A stretch of 64,000 bases of DNA from Hexactinellida sp. DTS-2022 (GCA_028753945.1 JAPNXP010000002.1:62001-126000), one strand, 5' to 3'. Counted from the stretch's first letter, positions 24,101-35,219 are shown. Notes: generated from the sequence alone by a model not told the origin. Program-made: numbers and translations.

Positions 24101-24187
24101 AATAAACTTACTTGTAGCATTCTGTCCGTCCGAACAAATCGAGAAAACAAGCACGCATATTGCGATGCTGAATAGTTTCATTTTCAT
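21148..24187 (-). CDS. Mucin-like receptor pseudophosphatase, tandem PTP domains (array locus 7)
   Basis: Three exons: 24112-24187 (signal peptide MKMKLFSIAICVLVFSICSD), 21403-23933, 21148-21255 (DLYIACFAIMNDYI...); 905 codons, 904 aa. The ectodomain has no Ig or FN3 domain. It is Ser/Thr/Pro-rich and contains a long Ser-Ala-Thr triplet array (about 133-212), expected to be a heavily O-glycosylated rod. The membrane helix (about 222-245) is followed by a Cys-rich stretch. D1 signature is YSTTGSGQTG: Ser for the catalytic Cys and Gln for Arg, and WPD is replaced (QWAART), so it is dead. D2 reads HCWDGIGKTG, keeping Cys but with Lys for Arg. This is the outermost member of the array. Confidence 0.9.
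23375..23610. repeat. Coding 9-bp triplet array (Ser-Ala-Thr)n in array locus 7
   Basis: Plus strand shows GTGGCAGAA/GTGGCAGAG/GTGGCACTA units in uninterrupted tandem, read on the minus strand as (T/S-A-T-S)n. Occasional units are TATAAGTGG variants. Length is likely polymorphic. Confidence 0.9.
24014..24107. repeat. 24-bp minisatellite, about 4 copies, intron 1 of array locus 7
   Basis: Unit TTTATCACCTAACTAATGAA plus TAAA, four near-perfect copies; the last copy has ATTACTT for ATCACCT. Confidence 0.85.
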
Positions 24188-24214
24188 AGAATGTTTATAC
24201 CGAGCAACTCAGCT

Positions 24215-24221
24215 CTTTATA
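24215..24221 (-). promoter_or_regulatory. Putative TATA box of array locus 7
   Basis: TATAAAG on the minus strand, first base 34 nt before the ATG at 24187. The 24222-24700 gap to the TRIM gene shows no other gene. Confidence 0.45.
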
Positions 24222-24710
24222 ACATGCGAGTGGATAGAAAGGCTTATAGCATTACCACATAACCACCTACAGCTTACTATCTATATATAAGCTAATATAA
24301 GGATTCGTTATTGTCTTTTGAAATATTATTATATTACAAACAAACAATGAGTAAAGGAAAATCAGGCAATCGAGTGACAACTAGTCAACAGTCAAACAAT
24401 TATATTTTGCAGGTAATTAATTAATACCATTCGTATGTCATTGCAGCAGACTACTTAGTGGCTTCTAGGATGAAATCAGTGTCCGAAGTGGAATAGGTTT
24501 AAGATATCACAATATTTGAGAATGTTGAATGTTCTTTTTAGTATTCTTGTTTAAATGTAAGTTTTGGGAGTTATTCATATGAATAACTCTACCAATTACA
24601 ATATTTATATTAGCTTTTCATTTATTTGTTGTATACTTGCACGAATTTGTTGTTGTTGTGTATGTTATCACTTTGTTTATTAGAAAGGCGGACACAAAAT
24701 ATTGCATGCA

Positions 24711-27700
24711 ATGCACTCAGTGGAACACCCCTCCATTCCAACACGCGACTCCTGTTACCATAGCAACAAGAGATCCTCATGCTCGCTACAATCCGCTATG
24801 TTTTCCTGCAACATTTGCGGTGAATTCCAAACGGAGCCCAAACTGCTGTCTTGTCTGCACAGTTTCTGCAAGGTGTGTCTCCCCATGTGTGTGCACGAAG
24901 ACGGGCGACACATCATATGTCCCACTTGCCAGGAGACCACCAAGCTTAACCCGAACAGGGGACTGGATGGGATCCCCAAGAACACCCTTATAGAGGAGAC
25001 CCTCACCTACTGGCTCAAGCAGAGAGAAATAGAGCAAAAACAGGTAGATAACAATACAGTCAAGTTCTTATTGTGAAGCATTAAAGGGACCGAATTGTGT
25101 TCATAATAGAGAGACTTTATAATAATCGAACTCAATTTAATGCAAACCCTATGTAAGTTTCTAAATTGGGACCATAGGACTTGTTCATAATAAGCAGACT
25201 TGATTATACTTTGTTGTTTCAGTTTGCAATAATCTTATTAATGTAATTCTATATTTAATGGCTATCCATTAAAGGTGTTAAGTAGATACCCACTGCTATC
25301 AATAATTATATAATTCCATCTGGTATCTGTGAATATCTAAGTGGCGCTATGGGAGTACACCCGACACAATCTACCACCAACAGCCATCTTACAATGCCAT
25401 TACAAATGAATGCAATGATCAGCTCCACATACATATAACTAACTTCAAACACTGCTCTTGTCATACGATATTCCTAAGCTATAGAATAAGAGTATTAGTA
25501 TTACACAGCTGTAGTATTACACAATCTAATTTATATCCTATTCATTGATGGGATAAAATGTTGCTGTATAACTCTGTTAACCCTATGGAAAGGATAATAA
25601 GTACGTATTATCCGAGTGTACTACTAACCGAGTTTACTCTACATAGAAATACATACTGCTTTATAAACTTGGTTAAACGAATTACAATGTCGTTCGCGAA
25701 ATACTTGTAGCATTTTGCAATAAATTTGCTTGCTAATAGGGGAATATGCTAATAGAGGAACAGTTAATAATACATGCTCGCCTTAGGGCTGAAAATAAGT
25801 TGCTAATAGGACAATATACTGCTATTACGTTGCATATTGTCATATTAAATGCTACTGTAGTAAGATATTTGGTCCTGTTAGGTTATCCCATAGTTACATA
25901 TAGATCCTGTTAGGTTATACTGTAGTAACATATTGTTGCTATTAGATTATACCGTAGTTACATATATGTAGATCCTGACATCATGTTAGGTTATACTGTA
26001 GTTACATATATATCCCATTAGGTAATCCCGTGTGACATTTGTCGTACGCAAAAGGGGAAGCGGGCCGAGTTCTACTGTCTGGAGTGCGTTAAGTTCATGT
26101 GTCCGTACCACGTAGAGAGACACGGAGAGTTCTTCCCCGAGAGCCACCGGGTTATGAAGAACAGCGAACTCAAGTCGCTGGACATCAGCCAGCTGAGAAA
26201 GGAAGAGGAGCCCAGCTTCTGTACGGTCGGACTGCACCAAAAGAAGAGACTCGAGTACTACTGTAGAACCTGTCAACAGTCAGTGTGCAATGTGTGTATA
26301 ACCCTATCACACCCGGACCATGAACTGGAGTACATATACCAAGAGGCGAGGAAAAGAAAGGATAGGTGAGTAGTTAGTTGTTTGTTTGTTGTTTGTTTGT
26401 TTGTTTGTTTGTTTGTCTGTTAGGTTGTTTGGTTGGTTAGTTGGTTGGTTGGTTGGTTGATTGGTTGTATATTTATTTACAGTAGATTCTCATTAATACG
26501 AACAAAGATAAGGCAACATATCGGTTAAGGAGTACAAGGTTTAATTATTTAATTAATTAGTTCGTAGCTAGTTAGGTCCAATTAGCACCCTATGACATAT
26601 AACATACCATTAAATTGTTGCCTTTAAAAAAATGTATTTATGGATGTATCGAAGATATGAGAGCTCCAAATATGCTTACCAAACAGTGGCAGTTCCATTT
26701 CTGCTGCGCTAATTATAATAACTTAGTGCCACAAATATCTTTAATGCGCTCATTAGTTCCAATTAGAGCTCGAGACTTCTCTGCTATACCCAAATTCTCC
26801 TTCGCTCTATTTATTCAATGTTTGTATTTATGGCTTACTAGCTCAGATGGCACTATCCATACGGATAGCGTAGGCACATACATAACCTGATAATTAGGCG
26901 AATTATTCAAATTTATTCAAATTCCTAATTTGTTAGCTAATTCCTCTAAGAACTTAGAATGTAAATATACAAAATACGAGTATTGTATAACAGCAGTGTA
27001 GCAGATAAGATAAATATGGAAGATTAATAAGGAACACAATGTCATTATGTAAGCCACTTATATATCGACATTAGCAAGTGATTATCTGCAACCATTTCGA
27101 CTCCATTTAATTATCTAACAAACAGATTCCCTATCTATCTGCCATTGCCCCAAATAGGATTAACAAATAGAATTTTGTACCAAATAGAATTTTGTACCAA
27201 ATAGAATTTTATACAAAATAGGATAAACAAATAGGATTTGTACCAAATGGAATTTTGTACCAAATAGAATTTTGTACCAAATAGAATTTTATACAAAATA
27301 GGATAAACAAATAGAATTTGTACAAATACAATTTGCCCCACGCACCTGGTGCATACCCCGGCTGGGGGATAAGTTACAGCCAATAGGATAGCTCCTTTAA
27401 AGGGACCAGAATAGGTAGCGGGTAAGGGGATACAGGGGGCAGTTGTGAAAGTGTAATTCAGCATTTTAAGAGGAGTCACCCGATACACTAAATCAAACTA
27501 TGGCATTGTTGGGATTGCACGAGCATGTAATGACATAATGCAATTAGTTATTAGTTGAGGTGCATAGGTTACTAATGACCCACTTTGCAATGGTACCTCC
27601 CTCTCTACCTATTGTCCGTGGGACATTTGGATGAATTAAATACTAATATATCTTTGAGAGTGCAGTGGCGTAGCCAGTTTTTACGGACTGGGCCTTCATA

Positions 27701-30700
27701 GAACCTGCGGCTTTGCCGTAGGGCCTGCAAATTATATTACGATCTCGTTTATTTATCACTTGATGATTTCTTATTACGTAGTTTAAAACATGATTTATCT
27801 AAAAGGAAAAGCTAAATACCGCACATGCACAAGTGTAAATGAATGCAAGCTAAAGCAGAACTTAAGATAATGAAATCGATTAAAGGTTTGAAGTAATAAA
27901 AAGGCAACTGACACGTACCACCATATTACTAATATTTCAAACCAAATATAATACAACTTACCATTTGTAATTAGTCCAGCTCTAGATAATTAAGTGTTGT
28001 CGCATTTTCAGAAGAATAAATTCTGAAAATTCGCAGGCCCAGTTGGGCCTGCGGGAATTAGTTTGGGCCTGCCGGCAGGCCCTGCAAGCCCACTGGCTAC
28101 GCCCCTGTGAGAGTGTAGCGTCCACTTAAAGTGGCACAAGTAGTTATTTGCTGGGTATTTACAAGTAGTTATTTGCTGGGTATTTACAAGTGATTATTTG
28201 CTGGGTATTTACAAGTAGTTATTTGCTGGGTATTTACAAGTGGTTATTTGCTGGATATTTACAAGTGGTTATTTGCTGGATATTTGCTGGGTATTTACAA
28301 TGGTTATTTTCTGGTTATTCACAATTGGTTATTATTTGCTGCCTCTAGTTTGCGGAAGAAGCTTAGCGACATGACAGATCTTCAGACGGAGTTCGACAAA
28401 AGCATGGCTGTGGTTAGAAAGCAACAGGAGTCCCTAACGGAAATGGGAAGCAACGTCGTCAACAACATAAACGCATACTTCCAGGAGGTTAGTTGCATAT
28501 GTTAATAAGCAAACAACAACAGCAACAACAACAACAACACGAGCTAAACAAACATTCGCAGTTCCATAGCATTTAATGAGCCCAGTTCTGTCCACATTAA
28601 TTATGTTTATTCATATTGCAAGTACTTTTGATTACTATTTCAGTCTCCTTTAAAACCTTTTCAATACAAATAACACCAGATAATACGAATTCCGGATAAG
28701 GCGAACACATTTTGACGGTCCCCTGGTGTCCCTACTAACGAGATTCTACTGTATTTAGTTGCAATTAACCGAAAATACGAATATAATATTGGGACACATT
28801 AATGTGGAGTATATCTCTATAAACAAAGAGACTTTGTATGGCATAACAATTGCCTGACATCTCCATGCTAGAGATACGCGAGCTAATAAGTCACAGAAGA
28901 TAATTATTATAATTTGTGTTACAAGCCTATAAGCTAAATATTTACTTTTCACTCTGTGTTATCCATAGCAACACTGTGACCTCTAAGGTATGCAAACCTC
29001 CCAGAGGGAGTAACTGTATGAAGTATTGCAACTCAGACATTCTAGAAACCCGATCCGTTGCTAGGTCGGAGTTCGTTAAATGTGCGAGACTAGCTACACC
29101 CCTCATTATGTAATCTCTGTATGGCAACGGAGATTAGCTGTGGTATGTGGCAGCAATATGGCTGCTTATTAGGATATGGGAATGTAAGAAAGCATTCGTC
29201 TCTACATTAATAGAGATTTATATTGTTGGTTATGTTGTTGCAAAAGTTGTTGTTCACGTTGTTGTCTACAACTTATTTACTAGATGTTTACGTTGTTGTT
29301 TATTCTTGTTATTTACAAGTTATAGTGTATTACTTGTTTACTAGCTGTTAATATTGTTGTTTATTAGTTGTTTACAATTTGTTTACTAGCTGTTAATATT
29401 GTTATTTACTAGCTGTTAATATTGTTGTTTACTAGTTGTTGTATATTAGTTATTTACTAGTTGTATATTGTTGTTTACTAGCTGTTAATATTGTTGTTTA
29501 CTAGTTGTTGTTCACAGGTAATCGGTGCCCTGGAGGACAGAAGGAAGTCGCTGGGCCTGATAGTGGATAAGATTCTATCGCAGCGCAAACAGACACTGGA
29601 GAGCCAGGTCTCGGAGCTGCAGGCCAGGGCAGATACGCTAAGCTACAGTAGGAATGTGGTGGACCTGTTCATACAGCAGTGTCCCTCCACCCCCTTCATG
29701 CAGGCGGAGCCAATGCTCATACAGCGACTGGACGCTCTGCAGAAGAAGATGAATGCCAACACCGTTAAGCCTCTCAAGGAGCTACACTTCCTGGTCAACA
29801 AACAGTTCCCGGAAGCGGTCACACAGTGCGGCATGCTCACAGAAGTGCATCCGCAGACCTGTGGCATATCAACCACCAACAGTCTCAGGCTGCTAACCAA
29901 CGAACCGACCGAGTTCACCATACACACCAAGAACTCCCAAGGAGAGACCGTCTACGAGGACTACACACAGGTCGATAGCAAGATATCCGGGCCCACGCGC
30001 ATTCGTCCCACCACACGCGACAACAAGGACGGGACCTACACGGTACAGTTCACGCCTGACGTCATAGGGAAGTACTCAGTCACCGTGTCTGTTAACGGGG
30101 AGGTGGTCCCCCAGTGCCCGACGCTTATGATTGTGTCGCGGAACTACTACGAGATTAGCACGCCGCTTATCCGCGTTAACGCCACCAAGCAGACGGAGAA
30201 GGGGCCCTATGAGAGCATATGCGGAGTGGCATGCGACACAAACGACAACCTGTACGTGGCGGTGCCCGGCAGCAAGTGCGTAAAGGTGTTCAGTCCTAAC
30301 GGGAAGTTCCTGTACCAGATCGGGAAGGAGAAACACGACATTAGTCCCTACGGTGTGGCCGTCTGTCGCAAGGGCCGCGTGTATATAACGGACCAAAACA
30401 AGGGTTGTCTGGCCATATTTGATAACGACGGAGATCTGCTTAACTGCGTGAGAGCGACGCTAAAGGGACACCCGGACCTGAATAAGCCACTGGGAATTTG
30501 TGTTAACCAGACGGACGAGGTGCTAGTTGTGGACTCAGGGAATAACCGAGTTGTTATATTCGACAGCGACGGGGTCGCCAAGGGGCAGATCGGGACGGGA
30601 GAGCTCCTATACTCGCCTCAGGACGTGGCCACCAATTCACAGAACCAAGTCATAGTCCTGGATAAGGGGCAGTATAGGATATGCGTGTTCGACCCCTCGG

Positions 30701-30975
30701 GGGAGTTCCTGTTCACCATGATACCAGGGGGCAGAACCGAGGGGTCGATTGGAAACGGGAGGTTTATAGGGGTAGATAAAGCGGACAACATCCTCGTGAC
30801 GGACTCCTATACCAACAGCATAAAGATATTCTGTATGGACGGACTGTTCTTTGGACAGCTGTACTCACCGAGTGACGACACAGATCAGCTGTCCAAGCCA
30901 CTGGGGATAACCGTAAATTCGGAGGGAAAGATTGTAGTTAGTTATTCGGGAAGCACGCGTATAAGCGTGTTCTGA
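24711..30975 (+). CDS. TRIM-NHL protein (RING, two B-boxes, coiled coil, filamin domain, NHL repeats)
   Basis: Four exons: 24711-25043, 26022-26365, 28349-28487, 29518-30975; 758 codons, 757 aa. RING finger at about 33-80 (CNIC...CLHSFCKVC...CPTC), two B-box zinc fingers at about 113-200 (PCDICRTQKGKRAEFYCLEC and CTVGLHQKKRLEYYCRTC), coiled coil about 205-345, filamin/ABP280-type Ig repeat about 372-470 (DGTYTVQFTPDVIGKYSVTV), then about six NHL propeller repeats to the end. This is the TRIM2/3/71-type order: a cytoplasmic E3 ubiquitin ligase that may bind RNA through NHL. An in-frame ATG at 24798 (MFSCNICGEF) would shorten it by 29 residues and is an equally plausible start. Introns are unusually large for this window (1.0-2.0 kb) and full of repeats. 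Confidence 0.9.
25080..25215. repeat. Fragment of dispersed element also present at 54625-54809
   Basis: Shares AATTGTGTTCATAATA-type, AACTCAATTTAATGCAAACC and GCAAACCCTATGTAAGTT-type strings with the 54.6-kb copy. In TRIM intron 1. Between 25216 and 25870 further AT-rich sequence includes degenerate repeats around 25700-25850 (GCTAATAGGGGAATATGCTA) resembling 57010-57130. Confidence 0.55.
25870..26020. repeat. Tandem repeat adjoining the TRIM exon-2 acceptor
   Basis: Roughly five degenerate copies of a 30-40 bp unit containing GTTAGGTTATACTGTAGTTA. The last copy (CCATTAGGTAATCCCG) supplies the splice acceptor of exon 2. Confidence 0.7.
27160..27330. repeat. Tandem AAATAGAATTTTGTACC repeat, TRIM intron 2
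   Basis: Around nine imperfect 17-bp units (ACCAAATAGAATTTTGT) with variants. Upstream intron sequence from 26366 shows (TTTG)n and a MITE fragment near 26480 (ACAGTAGATTCTCATTAATA); nothing gene-like. Confidence 0.75.
27663..28107. mobile_element. Non-autonomous hAT-type element (445 bp), TRIM intron 2
   Basis: Ends CAGTGGCGTAGCCAGT and, reverse-complemented, CAGGGGCGTAGCCAGT (15 of 16 match). Both sides are flanked by the 8-bp direct repeat TGAGAGTG (27655-27662 and 28108-28115). CAG...CTG ends and 8-bp duplication are hAT hallmarks. No transposase frame. Confidence 0.85.
28130..28335. repeat. 25-bp minisatellite upstream of TRIM exon 3
   Basis: About seven copies of TATTTACAAGTAGTTATTTG plus CTGGG, decaying towards the exon-3 acceptor. 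Confidence 0.85.
28641..28752. repeat. 3' fragment of family-A MITE, TRIM intron 3
   Basis: Ends CTACTAACGAGATTCTACTG followed by TA, with internal AATTCCGGATAAGGCGAACA as in full copies; the left end is missing. The rest of intron 3 (to 29517) is AT-rich with GTTGTT/TTACTAGCTGTTAATATT tandem repeats near 29230-29510. Confidence 0.75.
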
Positions 30976-31164
30976 TGTACCAGCTTTTAATTGTATTATT
31001 GTTGTTATTGTATATTTATATATATTCGTTTTATCATTTCAGTACATTATTAAACACATTTTCTATACAAAATCAATTGTACTAGGGACTAACTACAGAA
31101 TATAATTTAATGCAATCTATCAAACAACAAAACATAGTATATACAGCATACAACAGAACTGGAA

Positions 31165-33082
31165 CTAACACAGGAACTTACGCTTCCCCTCCTCTCCCAG
31201 GTTTGACCCCTTGGTCTCGTACGGCAGCAGAAAGCTGAAAACAGCTGACGCAAATGCCACGCTCGCATACACCACCACGGTAGCATAGAAATTGCTTTGC
31301 AGCAGTACGGTCGCTATAAACGGAGTCAGTATAGCCCCGCCACGGGCCATCATGCTGCAAAGCGAAAGCGCGGAGGCCCGAATCCGGGTGGGGAAGGCCT
31401 CCGGGGTGTACACATAGGCAGCTTGGAATGCGCCGGTAATGGACCCTCGGATACCGAACAGGAACACCGTTTTAACTATCCGGTCGTTAGTGCCGGTACA
31501 AATAAGCAGGAGTAGGAAGAATATACCCGAAAATGCGAATTCTGACGTCATAGTGAGTTTGCGTCCGATCGTGTCGCTTAGAATTAGCGTGGCTATTATC
31601 CCCGGGAATTCTGCCACTGAAGTTATGAGGAACTCCAGGTAATCGTTTTGAGTCAGCGCCTTGCATACGAACAGCGGGTCCGTGGCATTGCTAGTCCCGC
31701 AGTGGTTGTCATACACGAATAGCTCAGTAGTGACTAGCACCGCCCCATAGTACCCGAATCCGGCTCCAAACCACACCATCATAAGAACCAGGGTAGTGAG
31801 CACGTACTTGCGAGAGAACAGCTCCAGGAAGTTCCCCTTCCGCTGCTGTCTTCTAAGGAGGACAGGGGACCCCGGGGGGGCGTGGGGGTCCTCCTCCTCC
31901 TCCCCCTCCGTGTCCAGGATGGGGTCCTCCTCGCCGGTCCCCTGCGTCCGCTTCTCCAGGACCAACTGACCGGGGGGCAGCCGTCTGCAGTTCTGTCTAG
32001 CGGCGGCCTCCAGCACCTTATAGGCCTTGTCGACCTCGCAACTGGCGAGCAGATACCGGGGGCTCACCGGCACAAACGGGAAGTAGAACAGCACCAACAA
32101 GACCGGAAGCGCGGAGAAGGCCACTAGGTACCGCCACCCTAAGGAGTCCATGACCAAGTAGGCCAACAGGGCCTCGAAACAGGAGCCGATGGCCCACGCG
32201 AACTCGAGTCCGACTATGCACACCGACCGGTACTTAATGGGGAGGAACTCCGAGTAGTACGTCACCGCCTGGGGGGCGCCCCCGATGTTAAAGCCGACCC
32301 AGAACCGGACGGCCAGCAGCCAGCCGTACGAGGGGACCAGTGACGTCATCAGACCGAAGTACACAACGAAGAAGGAGGAGAACCATAGCGATCTCCTCCG
32401 ACCGTATCTAGGGAGAGAGAGATGTTGATGTAAACGCAAACAATAATAGATAGTAACACTAATAATCCTGTATAGTAGGTGTTAATATGTACACAAGGGG
32501 ACCTCAAATGTGTTCGTATTATCTGAATTCGCATTTTAACTGTGTTCGTATATAACGAGGTTCTACTGTATTATTAAGTCACAGTGATATATGTTTGTTT
32601 GTTGTTTGCTACTGATTGAAATTTGGCAAAGGAAATATCCATATCTTCCCCCCAAAAGGTGACAAACCAATAAATAAGAGAGGTGTGGTGTGACTAACAA
32701 CTCACCTATCACTAATGAACCCGAAAGGAGCAGATCCTATCAGCATTCCTAAGAACACCACGGTTGTAATGAGCGCCTCCTGGTAGGAAGAGAGTCTCCA
32801 CAGACATTGTACGGCGGGTGCCAACACGGCCAGCATCATCATTTCCATTGCGTCCGCCATCCAAACGAGCGCCGCGAACACACTCAGGCGCACCTGGAAC
32901 GCCCCGAACCCTATCTTCTCAATCGCCTCGTCAACCGTGAACTCCAGGCCGCCGCTCTCTCCATTAGAGGGTGACGAAATGGAACCATGGGTAGGGGACA
33001 TATTGCCCCCTGCTCCCTTGAAGGAGACCTCCTCCTCTCGCCTAGAGTAGTTCACCGAGTTGTTGATCTCGGACGGGTCCAT
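31165..33082 (-). CDS. SVOP/SV2-like major facilitator transporter
   Basis: Two exons, 32706-33082 and 31165-32407; 540 codons, 539 aa. The join restores DRYGRRRSL, the loop-2/3 signature of major facilitator sugar and organic-ion transporters. The N-terminus has EAIEKIGFGAFQVRLSVFAA and MADAMEMMMLAVLAP, closely resembling synaptic vesicle 2-related protein SVOP (FQ-LSV, WMADAMEMM). Later landmarks are VPVSPRYLLASCEVDKAY and PEAFPTRIRASALSLCS. About 12 membrane helices are expected, with an acidic loop (EEEEEDPHA) in the middle. Substrate unknown. The intron carries a family-A MITE fragment (32495-32568). A donor-like AAGC|GTAAGT near 31178 means an extra C-terminal exon replacing the last four residues cannot be excluded. 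An acceptor-like TTTATAG just before the ATG may mark a 5' UTR intron. Confidence 0.85.
32495..32568. repeat. Family-A MITE fragment in SVOP-like intron
   Basis: Ends ATAACGAGGTTCTACTG plus TA; only the right half is present. Confidence 0.65.
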
Positions 33083-33108
33083 GCGCCTATAAAGCAATTT
33101 GTTATAAA

Positions 33109-33385
33109 CAGGGAATTAGCCAGGAGCGTGAGACGCTCCTTTGGAGTATGATTTCGGAAAATATTAATTAGGAGCGCGAAAATTTGGAAACTTCTCCTAT
33201 ACCATAGGCGTCGGGACACCCGGCTATTTATTTATGCCGGAATGTAGTATGTAGCGGCACGGAATCGATTGAGGTGGGCCCATTTCCGACGCCTATGCCT
33301 ATACCATTACAGAAATTTGTGATTTAGGCGTATGGAAATTGGATCCGACCAGGATTAGGAGCGTATTTATAAATGGCTATTGATA
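33109..33385. repeat. Family-D dispersed repeat (GGAATTA-CCAGGAGCG type)
   Basis: Starts GGAATTAGCCAGGAGCGTGA and ends with ATTAGGAGCGTATTTATAAA. Related copies at about 55395-55590 and, inverted, 57672-57845. About 90 bp (33205-33300) have no counterpart in the other copies. The 1.2-kb stretch 33083-34282 otherwise holds one more MITE and no gene. Confidence 0.65.
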
Positions 33386-33463
33386 TGCAACATAATTGTA
33401 GAACAATGGATTATCCTAGGTTCCAATAGGAACTAAGACTAGTCCAATAGAAGGAGTCACGTA

Positions 33464-33639
33464 CTGTAGACTCTGTTAGTAGGAACACCAGGGGACCGTC
33501 TTAATGTGTCCGTATTATCCGGAATTCGTATAATCGGAGTCACTTGCATGCGTTGTAATATTGGCTAGGGGAGTTAACCTTGTACTCCTTAATTAACAGA
33601 TATTCCCCTTATCCGTGTTCCTACTAACGAGAGTCTATG
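33464..33639. repeat. Family-A variant MITE
   Basis: CTGTAGACTCTGTTAGTAGG at left and CTACTAACGAGAGTCTATG at right; interior GGGGACCGTCTTAATGTGTC and ACCTTGTACTCCTTAA shared with the copy at 51203-51354. Confidence 0.7.
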
Positions 33640-34282
33640 TATTGTATTCTATTGAGGTGCTAAATGTGGCTTGTGCCACTTTTGATATACGAACTACCCT
33701 AAGAACAACAAATACGTATTAACCTGGTTATAAGAATAAGGAATACAAAAACAGCAGTTAATTAATTAAACTAATCCAGTTCTAATTAGAATCTATACTC
33801 AGAACGCAAATTGATACTTAATTAATAAATGTTTGAACAGAATCTGCAAATCTAAGCAGATTGGCTTTCTTGTTCGGATTCCCATATTCGATTGTGCAGC
33901 GAGCAACCAATAAAATCAACATGCGAACATTCCTGTGATATGTCCCCTGACAACAGATACATTATAAGAATTCAATTAACAATAGAGGTGTTACATTGTG
34001 AGACTTAAAGTCCAGTTGGGCCAGTCGATAGGATTGTGTCCCCTCCACATAGCTGTGCCACCTGTGCCACTTACGCGAGTGGCTTCCCTGCGTAGCATTC
34101 GCAGAATGGCTATGGAACAATGCGCGGTACAATCTGCATTATAACAAAGCGCAAAGCCGTGCTGCCGTCAGTTGAGCTATCAGCGGGATTCCACGCATTC
34201 CGAACTGTAAGCCTTCGCTAGGCAAGGATTCCCATCTCAGCTGTTATAAGAACAGAAACGGGGAAATAGGACAAACGGACAA

Positions 34283-35068
34283 ATGGACTGCGGCACTTTT
34301 TCTAGAATATTCCTTGCGATACTGCTAATCCTGCTTAACGCGCTCGGGCTGTGTGTGGGCGTGTTCCTTGTGGTCAGTTCCGGTCTCATCCTGAGCACCA
34401 TGACGGCCTTCGGACTGTTCAGCACCGGTATAGAGTCCCCGCTCATACTCGGGATCGTGGCAGGGACATTCCTAGTGCTCCTAGCGGTTGTCGCGATAGT
34501 GGCAGGGTACCTGGCCTGCGTGGGTAGCAACATAGTGGCGCGGCTAATAGCGACACTTCTCCTGGTGGCCTACATAGTGGTGATGGTGGTGCTTATCCTG
34601 CTAGAGCTGGCTACCGTGATAGCGCTAGCCGTAAGTCGCAATGAGATAGTGGACACAGCCGGAGAGTGGTATAAAGCGGAGCTGGAGAAACATGCGAGTC
34701 CCGACAACCCGGAGTACATAAACAACATCGACACCTTACAGACACAATTGGAATGTTGCGGTTTCTACGGCCCCATGGACTACAAGAACACTACACTCGG
34801 GCTAATGGGGTATCTTCCCAACAGTTGCTGCATGCCTAACAAAACGGCGTTTGCAACGTACAACTCGACCTGTTCCTTTAACGACACCAGGCTGATACAG
34901 ACCGGATGTAGAAGCGAACTAGAGAAATACGTGGATGACAATATAGTCCCTATCGCAGTAGTTGGGGGATTCCTGGTGGCAGGGGAAGTGGCATGCGTGG
35001 TCATACCTATAGTTCTAATTATAGTAATGTTCGTGACAGCCAGGAGAGACGGATATGAGAAGGCGTGA
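34283..35068 (+). CDS. Tetraspanin
   Basis: Intronless, 261 aa. Four hydrophobic helices (about 11-32, 52-75, 83-110, 226-252), a small first loop and a large extracellular loop with the diagnostic CCG motif (LECCGFYGPMDY), PNSCC, and two further cysteines (STCSFND, TGCRSEL). Several NxS/T sites lie in the loop. Tetraspanins organise membrane microdomains and partner with receptors and integrins. Short C-terminal tail RRDGYEKA. Independent promoter; TTATAAGA about 43 nt upstream could be a TATA element. Cannot be assigned to a named vertebrate orthologue by eye. Confidence 0.93.
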   Translation: MDCGTFSRIFLAILLILLNALGLCVGVFLVVSSGLILSTMTAFGLFSTGIESPLILGIVAGTFLVLLAVVAIVAGYLACVGSNIVARLIATLLLVAYIVVMVVLILLELATVIALAVSRNEIVDTAGEWYKAELEKHASPDNPEYINNIDTLQTQLECCGFYGPMDYKNTTLGLMGYLPNSCCMPNKTAFATYNSTCSFNDTRLIQTGCRSELEKYVDDNIVPIAVVGGFLVAGEVACVVIPIVLIIVMFVTARRDGYEKA

Positions 35069-35219
35069 TGTTTTAGGTACCTGTGTTTGTTTACATCTCA
35101 TAATATATATATTTATGTTTTCATATACTACTATGTGATTAATTAACCAATGATATATCAGTGTCCTTCATAAGTTCATATTATAACAAGTTACGAACAG
35201 TTTGTTAGTTTGTTTGTTA

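Noticed and set aside
24702-24710. Start of the TRIM protein at 24702
   Set aside because: The codon there is TTG; the first in-frame ATG is at 24711, with 24798 as the alternative.
28130-28335. CRISPR-like regularly spaced repeat
   Set aside because: The units are contiguous with no spacers and the DNA is animal; it is a minisatellite.
34090-34180. Possible tRNA-like sequence upstream of the tetraspanin gene
   Set aside because: No cloverleaf with matching acceptor arm and no T-loop consensus could be drawn.
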